7,781 nt of DNA from DATJYV01 sp035499415 (GTDB taxonomy: Bacteria > Bacteroidota > Ignavibacteria > UBA10030). The DNA lies in NCBI GenBank assembly GCA_035499415.1, contig DATJYV010000114.1:1-7781 (forward strand), written 5' to 3'. Numbering within the stretch: the stretch's first letter is position 1; each line of letters begins with the position of its first letter. Shown one piece after another: positions 6,177 through 7,781 of this stretch. Below the pieces are notes generated by a model. It was not told the origin of the DNA and made no database searches. It saw only the letters and a program-made list of their open reading frames with translations. The position numbers and the translations under genes are program-made.

Positions 6177-7471
6177 AGCGGTGCTCCGATCGATTGATGT
6201 GGGATAATTGGCGCGAGCTCGCCGTGCGGGTCGACGTTGGGCGGAAGGGATTCCGTTCTGCGGAAGATAGGATCTCCCAGCCCCATCACGAGGGCCAGCG
6301 TTATTTCGAACGTCACATAGGCGGCGACGGCCCACGACGTCCGGCGGGGTTGGCTGCGCCACAGCTTTGACGCGTACAGGACGACGGGGATGCACGCGCC
6401 CGGAAGAGCGACAACAACCATCCAGCCCTGAAGAACAACGGGACTCAAGGCGGCGGAGAGGACAAGAGCGGCGAATGTGGAAATCGCGTACGACTTCAGC
6501 CACCCGAGTTCATCCTCGCCGTCCCCCTGCCTGCCTGAGTGCCGCACCAAACGCCATGAAGCCAGGATGCTGAGCCCGACGCTTGCGACCGACAGGCCCT
6601 GCAACATTCGAACTCCCACGACGCCCTCTGAATGGCGAAAGACCGATTCCTCCAGCTGCCTGACGACATCGAGCGCGCCGAGCGTGAACCAATACAGGAT
6701 TCCCTTGAGCGTCGGGTACACCATGACGAATCCCGCCCCGAGGAATCCCTCCGAGTGGATGGACGGTGGAAGATTTCCGCGAAGAAGCGTAATAACGGCC
6801 GGGATGAGCGTGACGCCGGCTGTCGCCATCCCTGCGCCGGCCCCCGCCCAATGGATCCTGATCTTACGCTTCCCCGCAAGGAACGCGGTCACAAGAAAAA
6901 GAATGAAGGATGAATTATGAATCTGGACGGCAGAGAAAAGGGACAAGAACAGAACTGCGGACGGCCAGAACGACGCCCGGTCCCTGAGCCGATGGCACGC
7001 CCACAAGTGCGCGGCAGCGGGAAGAAAAATGAATGCCGGCTCCCACAGGATGCCGCCATTATATAATCGCCAGGGGGAAAGCCAGTAAGCGACAGTGGCG
7101 AAGAACAGGCCGGGTGAGCCGAGAACGGAGCGGAACATACCGGCGACAAGAATTCCGCTGACGAGGTGGCTCAGGAGGACGGCCACCATCGGTGCATGGA
7201 AATTGTGCCAGAGCGCCAGGGGGATGCCGATGAGCAGCTGGAGCAGGACGCCCGGGTTCGTCCCGGCCCCCATCCTCCATTTCCCCAGGGGATGAAGATT
7301 TCCGTGGTTGGCAAAGTCAAGCCCAAGATTGAGAAGATAGATCTGATCGCCCCCCACCCATGAGCGCGCTGCAAGAAAACAATGCAGAAGAAAACCGGCG
7401 AGAAATAAAAAAAGCGCGGGATAGAATAACTCGTCCGCCGCCTTCTCTCCACTCTGCCCGGATCGCATCAT
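6173..7471 (-). CDS. Polytopic membrane protein, probable GT-C-fold glycosyltransferase (GT39/ArnT-like)
   Basis: A 432-residue protein with about 11-13 hydrophobic helices. The segment after the first helix (about 37-75) reads SWVGGDQIYLLNLGLDFAN, then HGNLHPLGKWRMGAGTNPGV. An acidic residue in the first extracytoplasmic loop (D42 here) followed by an amphipathic stretch is the hallmark of GT-C enzymes that use polyprenyl-phosphate sugars. Later segments WRLYNGGILWEPAFIFLPAA and SAVQIHNSSFILF resemble GT39/ArnT-like proteins. At 432 residues it is shorter than typical ArnT/PMT enzymes (about 500 or more) and lacks their C-terminal soluble domain, ending in a proline-rich tail of about 30 residues. 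The start at 7471 overlaps the upstream stop (ATGA); a second in-frame ATG lies directly after it. Its stop overlaps the ligase GTG. The position between GT9 and ligase genes supports a role in surface-glycan assembly. A non-catalytic membrane protein remains possible. Confidence 0.68.
   Translation of the reverse strand: MMRSGQSGEKAADELFYPALFLFLAGFLLHCFLAARSWVGGDQIYLLNLGLDFANHGNLHPLGKWRMGAGTNPGVLLQLLIGIPLALWHNFHAPMVAVLLSHLVSGILVAGMFRSVLGSPGLFFATVAYWLSPWRLYNGGILWEPAFIFLPAAAHLWACHRLRDRASFWPSAVLFLSLFSAVQIHNSSFILFLVTAFLAGKRKIRIHWAGAGAGMATAGVTLIPAVITLLRGNLPPSIHSEGFLGAGFVMVYPTLKGILYWFTLGALDVVRQLEESVFRHSEGVVGVRMLQGLSVASVGLSILASWRLVRHSGRQGDGEDELGWLKSYAISTFAALVLSAALSPVVLQGWMVVVALPGACIPVVLYASKLWRSQPRRTSWAVAAYVTFEITLALVMGLGDPIFRRTESLPPNVDPHGELAPIIPHQSIGAPL
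6184..6187 (-). promoter_or_regulatory. Shine-Dalgarno-like GGAG before the GTG start of the ligase gene
   Basis: On the minus strand GGAG (complement of CTCC at 6184-6187) sits 7 nt before the GTG at 6176-6174, a standard distance. It supports this start over the upstream ATG at 6503. It is the clearest ribosome-binding motif in the window; the other starts have none or only weak purine runs. Confidence 0.45.
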
Positions 7472-7781
7472 GGCGTGGCCTGCCCTTTCGGAAACGACGT
7501 CTGCCCCACACCCAAACCGCGCAAGAATTTCTCCGTTGCTTCGATTAACCGGGCATTATCGATGGCCGACACGGGCTTTCCCGGAGGGGCTACGATATCC
7601 GTGTGCGGGACGCCGTACGCGGTCCATTCGTGCATCCCTTGAAGCTGCGTAAAAAATCCGAGCACCGGCGTTCGACCTGCAGAAGCGAAGTGGATGATGG
7701 ATGTGTCGGGAGTCAGGACGCCGGAAGCGGACTCGATGAGCCATGCGATCTCCATGAGCGTTGCAGGGCGGTCCTTCGGAA
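7468..7781 (-). CDS. Glycosyltransferase family 9 (heptosyltransferase-like), C-terminal part (5' truncated by window edge)
   Basis: An open frame enters from the right edge and ends at TGA 7470-7468, leaving 103 residues; the codons continue past the ATG at 7755, so the real start lies outside. The fragment contains the conserved C-terminal core of GT9 enzymes: RPATLMEIAWLIESASGVLT, then PDTSIIHFASAGRTPVLGFF, matching the family pattern of an acidic D-T/S loop that binds the nucleotide-sugar and a following HxAxAxGxPV helix-strand. GT9 members add heptose or related sugars to the LPS inner core at the cytoplasmic face. The exact sugar is unknown. The stop overlaps the start of the GT-C-like gene by 4 nt, so these genes are probably co-translated and their promoter lies beyond the window. 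Confidence 0.85.
   Translation of the reverse strand, partial: PKDRPATLMEIAWLIESASGVLTPDTSIIHFASAGRTPVLGFFTQLQGMHEWTAYGVPHTDIVAPPGKPVSAIDNARLIEATEKFLRGLGVGQTSFPKGQATP

Noticed and set aside
6177..6503. Longer N-terminus for the O-antigen ligase starting at ATG 6503
   Set aside because: The extra 109 residues are arginine/proline-rich, lie antisense-shifted over the GT-C-like gene and contain no membrane helix; GTG 6176 has a GGAG motif and a GTGA overlap.
1..7781. Mobile elements, CRISPR arrays, tRNA/rRNA genes, toxin-antitoxin or defence genes
   Set aside because: No transposase or integrase motifs, no regularly spaced direct repeats and no cloverleaf-like sequence were seen; practically all bases are accounted for by the eight genes.

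Overview
The window is a densely packed, moderately GC-rich bacterial segment. Five genes (one of them cut by the left edge) run on the plus strand from 1 to 4983. Three genes (one cut by the right edge) run on the minus strand from 7781 down to 4968. The two blocks meet tail to tail and overlap by 16 bp. No RNA gene, CRISPR array, insertion sequence or long repeat was seen.

Plus strand, left part (1-3524): the tail of an upstream protein with a beta-rich, Ig-like look; a 518-residue secreted protein with five Asp-box repeats and a C-terminal FlgD-like Ig domain; and two consecutive outer-membrane beta-barrel proteins of the PorV/PorQ (UPF0164) type. FlgD-like C-termini next to PorV/PorQ-family barrels are typical of the FCB group (Bacteroidota, Ignavibacteria and relatives), where this barrel family includes the shuttle and attachment proteins of the type IX secretion system (T9SS). 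That, together with the near absence of Shine-Dalgarno sequences, suggests a Bacteroidota/Ignavibacteria-like organism. The assignment is an inference, and the exact lineage cannot be fixed from this sequence.

Plus strand, right part (3525-4983): a 62-bp gap, the only real intergenic space in the window, holds a possible Bacteroidota-type promoter. It is followed by a membrane-anchored thioredoxin-fold protein (WCVWCK) that overlaps a family 2-like glycosyltransferase.

Minus strand (7781-4968): the C-terminal part of a GT9 (heptosyltransferase-like) glycosyltransferase, then a polytopic membrane protein resembling GT-C glycosyltransferases, then an O-antigen ligase/polymerase-type (Wzy_C) membrane protein that starts at a GTG. 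This looks like the end of a surface-glycan operon.

All six same-strand junctions other than the 62-bp gap are 4-nt ATGA or GTGA overlaps, so translational coupling is probably the rule here. The overall theme is the cell envelope: secreted and surface proteins, barrel proteins, extracytoplasmic redox chemistry and surface glycan. In characterised T9SS bacteria the secreted cargo is attached to a special LPS, so the two halves could be functionally linked, but nothing in the window proves it. Most genes fall into known families; no clearly new system is evident.
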